Part shown: piece by piece, positions 34,371 through 43,627 of the stretch
Numbering within the stretch: the first letter of the stretch is position 1
Layout of the letters: the number at the start of each line of letters is the position of its first letter
From: Thermodesulfovibrio sp. 3462-1
Lineage (GTDB): Bacteria > Nitrospirota > Thermodesulfovibrionia > Thermodesulfovibrionales > Thermodesulfovibrionaceae
Assembly: GCF_040451425.1 (NCBI RefSeq)
Contig: NZ_CP144374.1
Coordinates: forward strand, 682,001-746,000
DNA length: 64,000 nucleotides
Direction of reading: 5' to 3'
Made by a program: the position numbers and the translations under genes
The notes under the pieces: generated by a model
Databases searched by the model: none
What the model was told of the DNA's origin: nothing
What the model saw: only the letters and a program-made list of their open reading frames with translations

Positions 34371-37300
34371 ATGGAACTTACCAGACGAAGTTTTCTGAAA
34401 ATCTCCACAGGTGCCCTGCTTCTTAGCTCACTGGGGCTTAATCTTGAGCCTGCAAAAGCCTATGCAGCAGAGCTAAGAACAAAGGGCGCAAAGGAGATAA
34501 CCCACATTTGTCCTTACTGTGGTTTTGGCTGCGGAGTAATTGCTTATGTAAAAGAAGGTAAGGTTCAGAGCATAGCAGGTGATCCTGATAATCCTCAAAA
34601 TGAAGGTTCTCTTTGTCCAAAAGGTGCAGCACTTTATAAACTTGTGAATAATCCTAATAGAATAACCGAGCCAATGTATCGTGCACCTGGAGCAACAGAG
34701 TGGAAAAAAATCAGTTGGGAAGAGGCGTTAAACAGAATAGCACGGCTTGTGAAAAAAACAAGAGATAAGTATTTCATTACAAAAAATTCAAAGGGCCAGG
34801 TAGTAAACAGAGTTGATGCAATTGCTCATGTTGGCTCAGCAGCCTTAGAAAATGAAGAATGCTATCTTCTTCAAAAATTAATGCGTTCATGGGGGCTTGT
34901 CTATATCGAACATCAAGCGCGTATATGACACTCCCCTACTGTAGCGGCTCTGGCAGAGTCGTTTGGTAGAGGGGCAATGACAAATCATTGGATTGATTTC
35001 AGAAATGCAGATGTAATACTTAACATGGGTGGTAACACTGCTGAATGCCATCCAATGTCAATGAAGTGGATAATGAAGGCAAAGGAACAAAGAGGAGCTA
35101 AGCTTATTGTTGTTGATCCTCGTTTTACGAGAACAGCCTCAAAGGCAGACCTTTATGTTCCAATTCGTCCAGGAACAGACATAGTATTTATTGGTGGATT
35201 AATAAAATACATAATTGATAACAATCTTTACTTCAAGGATTATGTAATAAACTACACTGATGCATCATTCCTTGTTGATCCTAACTTTAAGACTGCTGAA
35301 GACCTTGATGGAGTATTTTCAGGATATGATGAGAAAAAGAGAGCCTATGATAAATCAACATGGAAATATCAGCTTGATGAAAATGGAATTCCAAAGAAAG
35401 ACCCAACACTTCAGGATCCTCATTGTGTATTTCAACTACTTAAAAAACAATACTCAAGATACACTATAGATACAGTATCAAATATTACGGGAGCACCAAA
35501 GGATAAAATTGAAGAAGCTTATAAAATTATTGGTTCAACAGGAAAGCCTGATAAAACATGTGTTTCCTCTTATGCAATGGGATGGACTCAACATACAATT
35601 GGCACTCAAAACATTAGAGCTTTTTCAATTGTTCAGCTACTTCTTGGAAATATAGGAGTAGCTGGCGGAGGAATTAATGCACAAAGAGGTGAACCCAATG
35701 TTCAAGGTTCTACTGACCATGCTCTTCTTTTCCATATACTGCCTGGTTATAATCCTACACCTGTTGCCTCTGATGTTGATTTAAAGACATACATTGAAAA
35801 ATACACACCAAAGACAAAGGAGCCAAAGAGTGTTAATTGGTGGTCAAACAGACCAAAATATATTATCAGCTATCTTAAAGAGCTTTATGGAGAAAGAGCA
35901 ACTAAAGACAATGATTTTTGTTATAGCTACCTGCCAAAGAGAGATGATAATCAAAACTGCTCATGGTTAGTGCTATTTGACGAAATGTATAAGGGAAACA
36001 TTAAAGGATTCTTTGCATGGGGGCAGAATCCTGCATGCGGATCTGCAAATGCAGGAAAAGTAAGAGAGGCTCTTGGAAAGCTTGAATGGCTTGTATGTGT
36101 AAATCTATGGGATACTGAGACTTCATCATTCTGGCGCGGTCCTGGAATGGATCCAAAGAAAATTAAAACAGAAGTATTTTTACTACCTGCAGCATCATCC
36201 CTTGAAAAAGAAGGAAGCAGAACCAATTCAAGTAGACTTGCTCAGTGGCTGTATCAAGCAGTAAAACCAATTGGTAAATGCAAACCAGATGAGGAGATAA
36301 TAAATGAACTTTACTGGAGAGTAAAGAAACTTTACGAAAAAGAAAAAGGAGCCTTCCCTGATCCAATAATTTATCTTACATGGGATTATGGAGAAAAAGA
36401 CAAAAGCGGCAAAGTAAAACATATTGATATTCATAAAGTTGCAAAGGCAATAAATGGATACTTTACAGAAGATGTGCCAGAGCATCCAATAGACAAAAAA
36501 TCATATAAAAAAGGTCAGCAAGTTCCGTCATTTGTATATTTGCTTGCTGATGGTAGGACTGCTTGTGGTAACTGGATATACTCGGGTAGTTACACAGATG
36601 CTGGCAACATGATGGCAAGAAGAGGGAAAGAAGATCCAACAGGACTGGGGCTTTATCCAAATTGGGCATGGTGCTGGCCTGTAAACAGAAGAATACTTTA
36701 CAATCGTGCAAGTGTTGATCCACAGGGTAATCCATGGGATCCAAAGAGAGCAGTTATAAAATGGGATCCTGTTAACAAGAAATGGATAGGCGATGTTCCT
36801 GATGGACCGGCACCACCACTTGCAATGGAAGGAGGAAAACTTCCATTCATAATGAAGCCATCAGGAGTTGGAACAATATTTGGGGCAGGACTTGCAGATG
36901 GACCATTCCCGACACATTATGAGCCTTTAGAGTGTCCATTTATGGAGAATCCTCTTTATAAAAAGACAAGAATCAATCCTACGATAAAAATATTTGGAAC
37001 AAAAGCTGATGTTTTTGTTTATTGTGATTCAAGATATCCCTATGTCGGAACAACCTATAGAGTAACAGAGCATTGGCAGACTGGAGCAATGACAAGACAT
37101 CAAGACTGGTTAATGGAACTTGAACCCCAGATATTTGCAGAAATAGATCCTGTGCTTGCTAAAGAAAAAGGAATAAAAAGTGGAGACAAAGTAATAGTTT
37201 CATCTCCAAGAGGAAAAATCTGGGCAATCGCGATTGTTACTCCAAGACTTCAACCATTTAAGGTGATGGGTCAGACTATTCATATTGTAGGAATTCCATG

Positions 37301-37433
37301 GCATTATGGATGGAGATTTCCAAAAGATGGTTCTGGTGGTGATAGTGCAAATCTTCTTACTCCAACAGTAGGTGATGCAAATACCATGATACCTGAGACA
37401 AAGGCATTCATGGTAAACATAGAAAAGGCATAG
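34371..37433 (+). CDS. fdhA: Selenocysteine-containing formate dehydrogenase, catalytic subunit (exported)
   Basis: The gene is one frame of 1020 residues interrupted by an in-frame TGA at 34926-34928, read as selenocysteine (QARI-U-HSPTV) as in FdnG-type enzymes. The N-terminal twin-arginine signal RRSFLK (residues 5-10) directs folded export. The [4Fe-4S] motif CPYCGFGC and CPKG come next, then the molybdopterin-binding domains and a C-terminal guanine-dinucleotide domain (about 880-1010). It oxidises formate with a Mo or W bis-pterin cofactor. An AGGAGGAGG site precedes the ATG. The beta subunit follows; no cytochrome b subunit is present. Confidence 0.96.
34926..34974 (+). other. Selenocysteine UGA codon and bacterial SECIS hairpin
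   Basis: The recoded TGA (34926-34928) is followed by CCCCTAC (34933-34939) pairing with GTAGAGGGG (34966-34974, two bases bulged). An inner CTCT/AGAG stem holds a small G-rich apical loop near 34950. The distance from UGA to the apical loop, about 22 to 25 bases, fits a bacterial SECIS element recognised by SelB. The coding meaning downstream continues the FdnG-like sequence without a break. Confidence 0.88.
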
Positions 37434-37443
37434 GAGGTTGAAC

Positions 37444-38187
37444 ATGGCACGCAAAGCATTATTAATAACACCTGATATATGCATAGGATGTAGAGCCTGT
37501 CAGATTGCATGTAAGGACTGGAATCAACTTCCTGCAACAAAGACAAAAAATAGAGGAACCCATGAAAACCCACCTGATCTTGATGAAAATAATTTCAATA
37601 GAATTCGTTTTATTGAGAATACTGATTCAAAGACAGTTCGCTGGCTCTTTGTAAGCCAGCGGTGTATGCATTGTGGTGAGCCTGCCTGTGTTCAGATATG
37701 TCCGGTGGGTGCACTTCAGAAAGACAAAGAAACAGGCATTGTTTACTATGACAAAAACAAATGCATAGCCTGTCATGCCTGTCGTTCAGCCTGTCCTTTT
37801 GATATTCCAAGATATGATCAAGGTGGAAAAGGCAAAATTGCAAAGTGTCACATGTGTATTGATAGAGTTCGTGCTGGACTTACACCTGCATGTGCAAGAA
37901 CCTGCCCAACAGGAGCAATAAAATTTGGAGACAGAGATGCATTGATTAAAGAAGCAAAGTCAAAGGGATTCAAACTCTATGGAGAGACAGATCTTGGAGG
38001 ATTAGGAGTTGTGTATGCACTTAAGGATTCACCAAAGGTTTACAGGCTTGCTGAAAATCCTCGTATATCCGAGTCTGTCGCATTCTGGGGCTCTGTGTTA
38101 AGAACACTTGTTGGAAGAAGTGGTTCAACAACTTCATCCTTCATAAGATATCTCACTCAGAAAACTAAAGAAGAAGTGAAGAAATAA
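37444..38187 (+). CDS. fdhB: Formate dehydrogenase iron-sulfur (beta) subunit
   Basis: A ferredoxin-like electron-transfer subunit with four [4Fe-4S] motifs: CIGCRACQIACKDWN (about 14-28), CMHCGEPACVQICP, CIACHACRSACP and CHMC...CARTCP. The ATG at 37444 is chosen because the in-frame TTG six bases earlier touches the AGGAGG directly. No C-terminal membrane helix like that of E. coli FdnH is visible, so it is probably a soluble periplasmic subunit exported together with the Tat-signal-bearing catalytic subunit. Electrons would then pass to a periplasmic cytochrome c. It is 248 residues long at most and ends before a terminator. Confidence 0.95.
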   Translation: MARKALLITPDICIGCRACQIACKDWNQLPATKTKNRGTHENPPDLDENNFNRIRFIENTDSKTVRWLFVSQRCMHCGEPACVQICPVGALQKDKETGIVYYDKNKCIACHACRSACPFDIPRYDQGGKGKIAKCHMCIDRVRAGLTPACARTCPTGAIKFGDRDALIKEAKSKGFKLYGETDLGGLGVVYALKDSPKVYRLAENPRISESVAFWGSVLRTLVGRSGSTTSSFIRYLTQKTKEEVKK

Positions 38188-38194
38188 TTTTGAC

Positions 38195-38223
38195 TGAGGG
38201 GAGGTTATTAAGTCCTCCCCTCA
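38195..38223. terminator. Bidirectional terminator between fdhB and the convergent radical SAM gene
   Basis: A perfect 10-bp stem, TGAGGGGAGG with CCTCCCCTCA, encloses a 9-base loop. It lies 8 bp after the fdhB stop and ends 3 bp before the stop of the minus-strand gene. Flanking A/T-rich sequence on both sides gives short U tracts in either direction. Confidence 0.8.
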
Positions 38224-38225
38224 AT

Positions 38226-39200
38226 TTATAATTCTAATATCCTGTGTTTTGGACAATTATTGCATGGCAAAGTGGAATTATTCGAAATAAATTTTTTCCT
38301 GAAATCCTTTGAGTTTTTCAAAATAGATGGTAGAGTTTTTTCAGTTATATTACCAAAATAAAGATTATTAAATCCTTCTGCAGGAATTCCTGTGAAAACA
38401 CAGGCAGAAACATATCCAAGAGAGTTTATAAAAATTGCTTTCAATGGGTTTTCAGAACAGCTTTCTCCCTTTTTAAATGGATGTGGAATATTAAAAGATA
38501 TTGATAAATTAAGTTTTTTACCTTCTTTTATAACATTGACTGCTTTGTTTTTTAAAGTATTGAATTCTTCCTCTGTTTCAGGAATAAGGGATTCATTTTT
38601 AAGAGAAGAATCAGGAATGAAATCAAGAAGGCTAACTACAACATGATCAATTCCTATTTTACTGAAAATCTCAGGAATTTGTTCCAATTCATCAAGATTT
38701 GACCTTAGAAGCATGTAGGCAATGTGAATTTTTGGCTTTGAGATTCTATTTTTTCTTTTTCTTTCATTTAATTGTTCAATTACTTTAAAGACTTTGTCAA
38801 TTTTTGTTCCTGTACGTAATATGTCGTTTTTTTCTATCCCTGTGAGAGAAAAGGCTATTATATCCATCTCAAGCTCAATTATTTTGTCTATGTGGGAGTT
38901 TTCAATTAACATTCCGTTTGTTGTTGTTCCAATCATGCATCCTGATTTTTTTGCAATCTCTACAAATTTAAAGAAATTGGGATTACAAAAAGGTTCACCC
39001 CATCCTTGAAGATAAAGAAGTTTGACTTTTTTAAGATAAGGCACAATTTTTAAAAATTCATCTATAGTTAAATTTCTGCCTTTCCATGATTTTCTGTGTG
39101 TTGTATGGGGACAGTAAAAACATGAAGCATTACAAAGTCCTGAAACTTCAATTTGAATCCAGTCAAGATGAGGCATTAGGATTTTGTCAATGAGTTTCAT
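38226..39200 (-). CDS. Radical SAM protein with SPASM-like C-terminal cysteines
   Basis: The 324-residue protein has the CxxxCxxC motif CNASCFYC at about 23-30 and the segment YLQGWGEPFCNP in the place of the usual GGEP. C-terminal cysteines (CSENP, SACVFTG, LPCNNCPKH) suggest one auxiliary cluster. Substrate is unknown. It is divergent from hemW with only 17 bp between the start codons and has no Shine-Dalgarno site. Its length and cysteine pattern resemble the SPASM/twitch group. Confidence 0.78.
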   Translation of the reverse strand: MKLIDKILMPHLDWIQIEVSGLCNASCFYCPHTTHRKSWKGRNLTIDEFLKIVPYLKKVKLLYLQGWGEPFCNPNFFKFVEIAKKSGCMIGTTTNGMLIENSHIDKIIELEMDIIAFSLTGIEKNDILRTGTKIDKVFKVIEQLNERKRKNRISKPKIHIAYMLLRSNLDELEQIPEIFSKIGIDHVVVSLLDFIPDSSLKNESLIPETEEEFNTLKNKAVNVIKEGKKLNLSISFNIPHPFKKGESCSENPLKAIFINSLGYVSACVFTGIPAEGFNNLYFGNITEKTLPSILKNSKDFRKKFISNNSTLPCNNCPKHRILEL

Positions 39201-39213
39201 CTAAGTTATTATA
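39184..39213. promoter_or_regulatory. Overlapping divergent promoters for the radical SAM gene and hemW
   Basis: Rightward: TTGTCA (39184-39189), 17 bp, TATTAT (39207-39212), putting the RNA start at or beside the hemW ATG (39218). Leftward: TATAAT read on the minus strand (39213-39208) puts the RNA start at the radical SAM ATG (39200). The two -10 boxes share the near-palindrome TTATTATAA. The leftward -35 is poor. Both mRNAs would be leaderless. Confidence 0.6.
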
Positions 39214-39217
39214 AACT

Positions 39218-40357
39218 ATGGCTGCATTTTTTTCATCTCTTTATGTGCATGTTCCTTTTTGCATTAAAAACTGTAAATACTGCAGTTTCTATTCATTGCG
39301 CCATAATGAAGATTTAGAAAAGCTCTATATTAAGGCAATTTTGAAAGAAATGGAAATAACAAAACAGATTCCCCATTTTCTTAAAACAATATACATAGGC
39401 GGAGGAACACCTTCCTGTTTGAGCATTTATAGCTTAAACAGTCTTCTTTCAGATTTGACAAAAAATTTTAAAACAGCCCGAGATGTGGAGTTTTCAGTGG
39501 AGATAAATCCTAAAACAATTGATAAGGAAAAAATTGGTTTAATGAAAGCCTGTGGAGTTAATAGATTAAGCATAGGAGTTCAGTCATTTAATGATAAAGA
39601 GCTTTTATTTTTAGGAAGGATTCATAATTCAGATGAAGCAGCTCGAACAGTGGAAGTTGTTTACAAGGAAGGCTTTGAAAACATTTCAATTGATTTAATC
39701 TATGGTATTCCTGGACAGACACTAAAAAGTTGGCAGGAAACTCTTAAGCAAGCAGTGAGTCTTCCTGTTAAGCACGTTTCAGTGTATGAATTGTCATTGG
39801 AAGAAAATACTTTACTTGGAAAAGAGCTTAATGCTGGAAAAATTTCACTTCCTTTACAGGATGATGTTGCGTTTATGTATGAATTTGCTTCAGATTTTCT
39901 CAAAGAAAATGGCTTTAAAAAATATGAAATATCAAACTTTGCCCGAAGAGGATTTGAATGCAAACACAATATTTCATACTGGTTAAGAAAACCATATCTT
40001 GGGCTTGGTCCTTCAGCTCATTCATTTTTTGATAAAAAAAGGTTTCACAATCCTCCGGATTTATTTATTTATGCCAGTTTTTTTATTGATGGTAAAGCAG
40101 GATGGGTATTTGATTATTCTGTTGATAAGGTGGAAGAATTAAAAGAAAAGATTTTTCTCGGGCTGAGAATGACAAAAGGCATTACTATCAAAAAAAAATG
40201 TTTGCTTGAGTTTTTTAAGGATTTTGAAAAGGAAAAACTGCTTACCATTTCAGGCAACAGAGTGAAACTTACACTCAATGGAATGCTTCTTTCTAATGAG
40301 ATTTTTGCGCAGGTATTATTACATATTGAAAACTGTCCTGTCTGTAAACAAGAATAA
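39218..40357 (+). CDS. hemW: HemW-like radical SAM heme chaperone
   Basis: The protein starts SLYVHVPFCIKNCKYCSFYS: the CxxxCxxC cluster motif after an HVPF block is characteristic of the HemN/HemW superfamily. GGGTPS follows near residue 68. Motifs of HemW rather than HemN include LSIGVQSFNDKELLFLGRIH, DLIYGIPGQT and HNISYWLRKPYLGLGPSAHSF. It likely carries heme to respiratory proteins rather than oxidising coproporphyrinogen. The 379-residue length fits. The last 65 bp overlap the convergent PDZ protein gene. Confidence 0.9.
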   Translation: MAAFFSSLYVHVPFCIKNCKYCSFYSLRHNEDLEKLYIKAILKEMEITKQIPHFLKTIYIGGGTPSCLSIYSLNSLLSDLTKNFKTARDVEFSVEINPKTIDKEKIGLMKACGVNRLSIGVQSFNDKELLFLGRIHNSDEAARTVEVVYKEGFENISIDLIYGIPGQTLKSWQETLKQAVSLPVKHVSVYELSLEENTLLGKELNAGKISLPLQDDVAFMYEFASDFLKENGFKKYEISNFARRGFECKHNISYWLRKPYLGLGPSAHSFFDKKRFHNPPDLFIYASFFIDGKAGWVFDYSVDKVEELKEKIFLGLRMTKGITIKKKCLLEFFKDFEKEKLLTISGNRVKLTLNGMLLSNEIFAQVLLHIENCPVCKQE

Positions 40358-41462
40358 GAAGGTCAGATCCAGCTAACTTTGAAATAATCTCATTGAAATC
40401 TTCAATATTATTTACAGGTTTTTTATTTATTTCCATAATTATATCTTCCTCTTTCAGTATTCCTAAGGCAGGGCTGTCTTCACTCAATTTTTTAACATAT
40501 ACACCCTTTATAGATTTTTTTAAATTTGCCTTTATTTTTTCAGGAATTTCTGTAATTTCAACACCTTTTATCCGGGATGTATAAGATGATTTTGTTTGAA
40601 GCAATGCCTCTGGAGGTTCTTCAAGAATTATGGAAAAAAATTTTTGAATTCCATCTCTTAAAATTTTTAAATTTATAATATCTCCGGCAAATTTTGTTGA
40701 CATAATATTTTGCAAATCCTTTAATTCTTTGATTTTGAAATTATCTGCTTCAACAATTACATCTCCTCTTTTTAATCCTGCTCTGTCAGAGGGACCGCCT
40801 TCATAAATATTTGTAATTACAACTCCCTGAGAAGTAAGCAGTATTTTCCCAAGCTCAGCAGTAACTGTCTGTCCTTGAAGCCCTAACCAGCCAGGTGTTC
40901 TTTTTATTAATTTGTTGATCTCTGAATAAACTGGTTTAATTAACAAAACTTCTGAAACATTGCCACTTTCAGTTACAACTCCAAGAGGCACTAAATCAAG
41001 AGAAACAACAAGAGAGCCTGGAATTTGTTTGCCCTGAATCTGGATTTTATTGTCTTTTACGATTCCTTTTACAATTAGTAAAGACGGTTCTTCAAAAACC
41101 GTTACGAGAAAAAATATTTCATCTTTTGTTGAAGGCAGAGCAAAATTTACTGGATTGAAATCTCTATCGAGTTTTATTACTGCTATATTTAATTTTGAAT
41201 CTACAGCCACTACAGGATTTTTTACTTTTTCAACAATTGTAGCAGGAAGTATGGCATAGTTCTTATCTATTGCAACAGCCACTGCTTCCTGAAGAGGAAT
41301 AAGAGAATTTGAAAATTTTTGATAGATTGTATCAAATTTATTTTTTATTGATGTTGAGAAATTTTCTTCACAATGAACACAATCAGTTGAAAATGAAATA
41401 ACAGCAACTATAATGATGAAAATTTTAGTTACAACTTTGGTAAGATTTTTATCTGTAAGCAT
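40293..41462 (-). CDS. DegP/HtrA-like protein with degenerate protease domain and two PDZ domains
   Basis: The 389-residue protein has an N-terminal signal-like helix (about 9-27). Residues 40-190 align in style with a trypsin-like fold (AVAVAIDKNYAILPATIVEK, LNIAVIKLDRDF), but the catalytic triad seems lost: no His where the HtrA histidine sits, Asn at the Asp site and PGSLVVSLDLVPLGVV where GNSGGPL would be. Two PDZ domains follow (about 195-285, WLGLQGQTV; and 300-385, GVEITEIPEKIK). It may be a periplasmic binding or chaperone protein. It overlaps tilS by 34 bp and hemW by 65 bp. Confidence 0.72.
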   Translation of the reverse strand: MLTDKNLTKVVTKIFIIIVAVISFSTDCVHCEENFSTSIKNKFDTIYQKFSNSLIPLQEAVAVAIDKNYAILPATIVEKVKNPVVAVDSKLNIAVIKLDRDFNPVNFALPSTKDEIFFLVTVFEEPSLLIVKGIVKDNKIQIQGKQIPGSLVVSLDLVPLGVVTESGNVSEVLLIKPVYSEINKLIKRTPGWLGLQGQTVTAELGKILLTSQGVVITNIYEGGPSDRAGLKRGDVIVEADNFKIKELKDLQNIMSTKFAGDIINLKILRDGIQKFFSIILEEPPEALLQTKSSYTSRIKGVEITEIPEKIKANLKKSIKGVYVKKLSEDSPALGILKEEDIIMEINKKPVNNIEDFNEIISKLAGSDLLILVYRQDSFQYVIIPAQKSH

Positions 41463-42811
41463 CTTTTTGTATTATCATCAATTTTAAATCTGTCGTCAAG
41501 TCTGTAGCCTGCAATGCAAACAATTGCTCCATTGCTTTCAATTATTGGAACAGCATCTCTTTCATCTCTTGGAATCTTTTCATCAACAAAGAAATCCTGA
41601 AGTTTTTTCCTTTTACCAAAACCAAAAGGATAGAAGTAATCTCCTGCTTTTCTTGCTCGGACAATTAATGGAAATTTAACTTTGTCCATATCAGCATAAA
41701 TTGTATGTTTTCCATCGCCAAAATCTTTAACTTCCTCTTTTTTTATTTCTTTTAAACTAACAACAACATTGGTTTCTTTAAGATACACATCCTCGGGTTC
41801 AGCTATTTCATAGGTAGACAGTTTTTTTGGAGCCTCTGCAGTGATTGTTAAAGTTGAATATCCCTTTATAGCTCTAATTCCTTTTGGAAGATAAATTCTG
41901 TCTCCTGGTTTGCCAGTTTTTATAAGTTTTATTATTTCTTCTATGTGATCAAAACTCAATCCTTTTAAATCTCTCACGCTATCAATGGCAACTCTTAAAG
42001 CTCTTCTTAATATAACTATATTAAGCACTTCCATGGGATTACAGAAAAGTTCAACTGTTTTATCTGTTTTTCTGCTCATAAGCCGCATTAAAGCCTTTGT
42101 TACTGCTATATTTATGTAATCGTTTTCTTCTCTTAAAATATCAGCTGTTCTTGAAATGATTTTTGTCGCCTGCGGAGAGATTGATTTTATGACAGGCATT
42201 AAAGTTTTTCTTATTTTATTTCTTAAGTATTTTAAGCTTTCATTTGAAGCATCAGTAATATAGGAAATGTTTCTTTCAGAGAGAAATTTTTCAATCTCAC
42301 TTCTTTCAATTTCTATAAGAGGCCTTATTATTTTTTTTCTTACAGGTGGAATTCCGCTCAGTCCAGCAGGCCCTGCTCCTCTGAGAAGTCTCATTATAAC
42401 AGTTTCAGCCTGATCATCAGCATTGTGTGCTACTGCAATTTTGTGTGCCTTAATGTTGAGGCTTATTTGTTCTAATGCTGCATATCTCAAGATTCTTGCT
42501 GCTTCCTGGATATTCATTTTTTCATTTTTTGCAAAGTTTTTGACATCTATTGATTGAGTATAAAAAGGGATATTGAGGGATTCGCACAAATGCTTACAAA
42601 ATTCAATTTCTTCTGGAACATCCTCAGGCCTTAATCCATGATCTATGTAGGCTGCTGAGATTTTTAGTCTGTATTCAGGTTTAAGCATGTTTAAAATATA
42701 AAGAAGGCAAACAGAATCAGGACCTCCTGAAAGACCAACAAGAACATGATCTCCTATTGAAAGCATGTTATATTTTTCAATTGTCTGTTTGACTTTTTTG
42801 ATGATGTCCAT
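41429..42811 (-). CDS. tilS: tRNA(Ile)-lysidine synthase
   Basis: TilS converts C34 of tRNA-Ile(CAU) to lysidine so that it reads AUA codons. The PP-loop GLSGGPDS is at residues 27-34, followed by HNADDQAET and LRGAGPAGLSGIPP. The C-terminal substrate domains include RKAGDYFYPFGFGKRKKLQDFF. The 460 residues are typical. No ribosome site is seen before the ATG; an extended -10 box ends 6 bp before it. It overlaps the PDZ gene downstream. Confidence 0.95.
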   Translation of the reverse strand: MDIIKKVKQTIEKYNMLSIGDHVLVGLSGGPDSVCLLYILNMLKPEYRLKISAAYIDHGLRPEDVPEEIEFCKHLCESLNIPFYTQSIDVKNFAKNEKMNIQEAARILRYAALEQISLNIKAHKIAVAHNADDQAETVIMRLLRGAGPAGLSGIPPVRKKIIRPLIEIERSEIEKFLSERNISYITDASNESLKYLRNKIRKTLMPVIKSISPQATKIISRTADILREENDYINIAVTKALMRLMSRKTDKTVELFCNPMEVLNIVILRRALRVAIDSVRDLKGLSFDHIEEIIKLIKTGKPGDRIYLPKGIRAIKGYSTLTITAEAPKKLSTYEIAEPEDVYLKETNVVVSLKEIKKEEVKDFGDGKHTIYADMDKVKFPLIVRARKAGDYFYPFGFGKRKKLQDFFVDEKIPRDERDAVPIIESNGAIVCIAGYRLDDRFKIDDNTKRCLQIKILPKL

Positions 42812-42817
42812 CTATCA

Positions 42818-42826
42818 ATTTTAACA
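42818..42826 (-). promoter_or_regulatory. Extended -10 promoter giving a leaderless tilS start
   Basis: On the minus strand TGTTAAAAT ends six bases before the tilS ATG (42811), so transcription should begin at the A of the start codon. No Shine-Dalgarno sequence is present and no good -35 was found at 16 to 18 bp. Confidence 0.5.
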
Positions 42827-42889
42827 AATCTGTCTTGATTTTTTTGAAACATTTGTTTTTAAACTAATTAAAATAACAAAGGAAATGAG

Positions 42890-43627
42890 ATGAGAAAAGC
42901 AGGATTTTTTTTAATGTTTTTGTTTTTAATTTTTACACTTTCATCTTGTAATCTATCCACTAATCCTTGTTCAAACATTAAAGAAAAAAATTTAAAGGAC
43001 GCATTAAAGATTGATTTTGACAGAATTATTGAAAAAAATGAGATTAAAGGAACAAATCTCTGCCAGATTGTAATTCAAAGAGGTGGTGGATTAAATATTT
43101 TTTATGCATATCCTGATGGTAAAACTTTTATATTTGGAGATATTTACAAAGATGGTGTATTTTTAAGTAAAGCAACCTTAGAAAGAATTCAGGAAAAGAG
43201 TTTTAAAAATTTTCAGTCAGAAATTGAAAAAATTGTCGCTTTTTCCTACAAACCAGAAGGTGCGAATAAATATGTTTACATGATTACTGATCCAGATTGC
43301 CCCTTTTGTGAAAGAGCAAAAAACTCAATTAAGCAATGGGCAGATTCAAGAAAAGTGGAAGTGAAAGTTATATTTTTCCCTCTTGAAAGACTTCATCCTC
43401 AGGCAAAAGACAAGGCTGTCCGAGCAGTCTGTTCAGGAATGCAGTTCAATGATTATCTTAATTCAAAATGGACAGGACAGCAATGCTCTCAGGGAGTTAA
43501 AAAGATAGAAGAGTCAATTGCTCTTATGAATAAAATTAATATAAATGGTACGCCTTCTTTTATTTCCTTTAATGGAAAACGCATAATAGGTTTTTCACCT
43601 GAAGGACTTGACAGTATTATAAACTGA
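42890..43627 (+). CDS. DsbC/DsbG-like thiol:disulfide lipoprotein
   Basis: The N-terminus is a lipoprotein signal (FFLMFLFLIFTLSSC, lipid cysteine at about 20). The thioredoxin-fold part (about 120-245) carries the redox motif CPFC in TDPDCPFCERAKNSIKQW and a later cis-Pro stretch NGTPSFISFNGKRIIG. An N-terminal dimerisation-like region (about 30-115) fits the DsbC layout. It may isomerise or reduce disulfides, or supply reductant to cytochrome c maturation. The SD AAGGAAATGAG precedes the ATG, and a TAAAAT at 42869 is a possible -10. The 3' end overlaps the LysR gene by 11 bp. Confidence 0.82.
   Translation: MRKAGFFLMFLFLIFTLSSCNLSTNPCSNIKEKNLKDALKIDFDRIIEKNEIKGTNLCQIVIQRGGGLNIFYAYPDGKTFIFGDIYKDGVFLSKATLERIQEKSFKNFQSEIEKIVAFSYKPEGANKYVYMITDPDCPFCERAKNSIKQWADSRKVEVKVIFFPLERLHPQAKDKAVRAVCSGMQFNDYLNSKWTGQQCSQGVKKIEESIALMNKININGTPSFISFNGKRIIGFSPEGLDSIIN

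Noticed and set aside
34371-34980. Formate dehydrogenase as a pseudogene or two separate genes
   Set aside because: The only interruption is a TGA at the conserved selenocysteine position, with a SECIS-like hairpin after it and no loss of frame or homology.
36163-36744. Several 60-95 residue minus-strand ORFs opposite fdhA
   Set aside because: They are antisense frames of a strongly conserved gene, without ribosome sites or domains.
37438-37440. TTG as the fdhB start
   Set aside because: It touches the AGGAGG; the ATG at 37444 has proper spacing.
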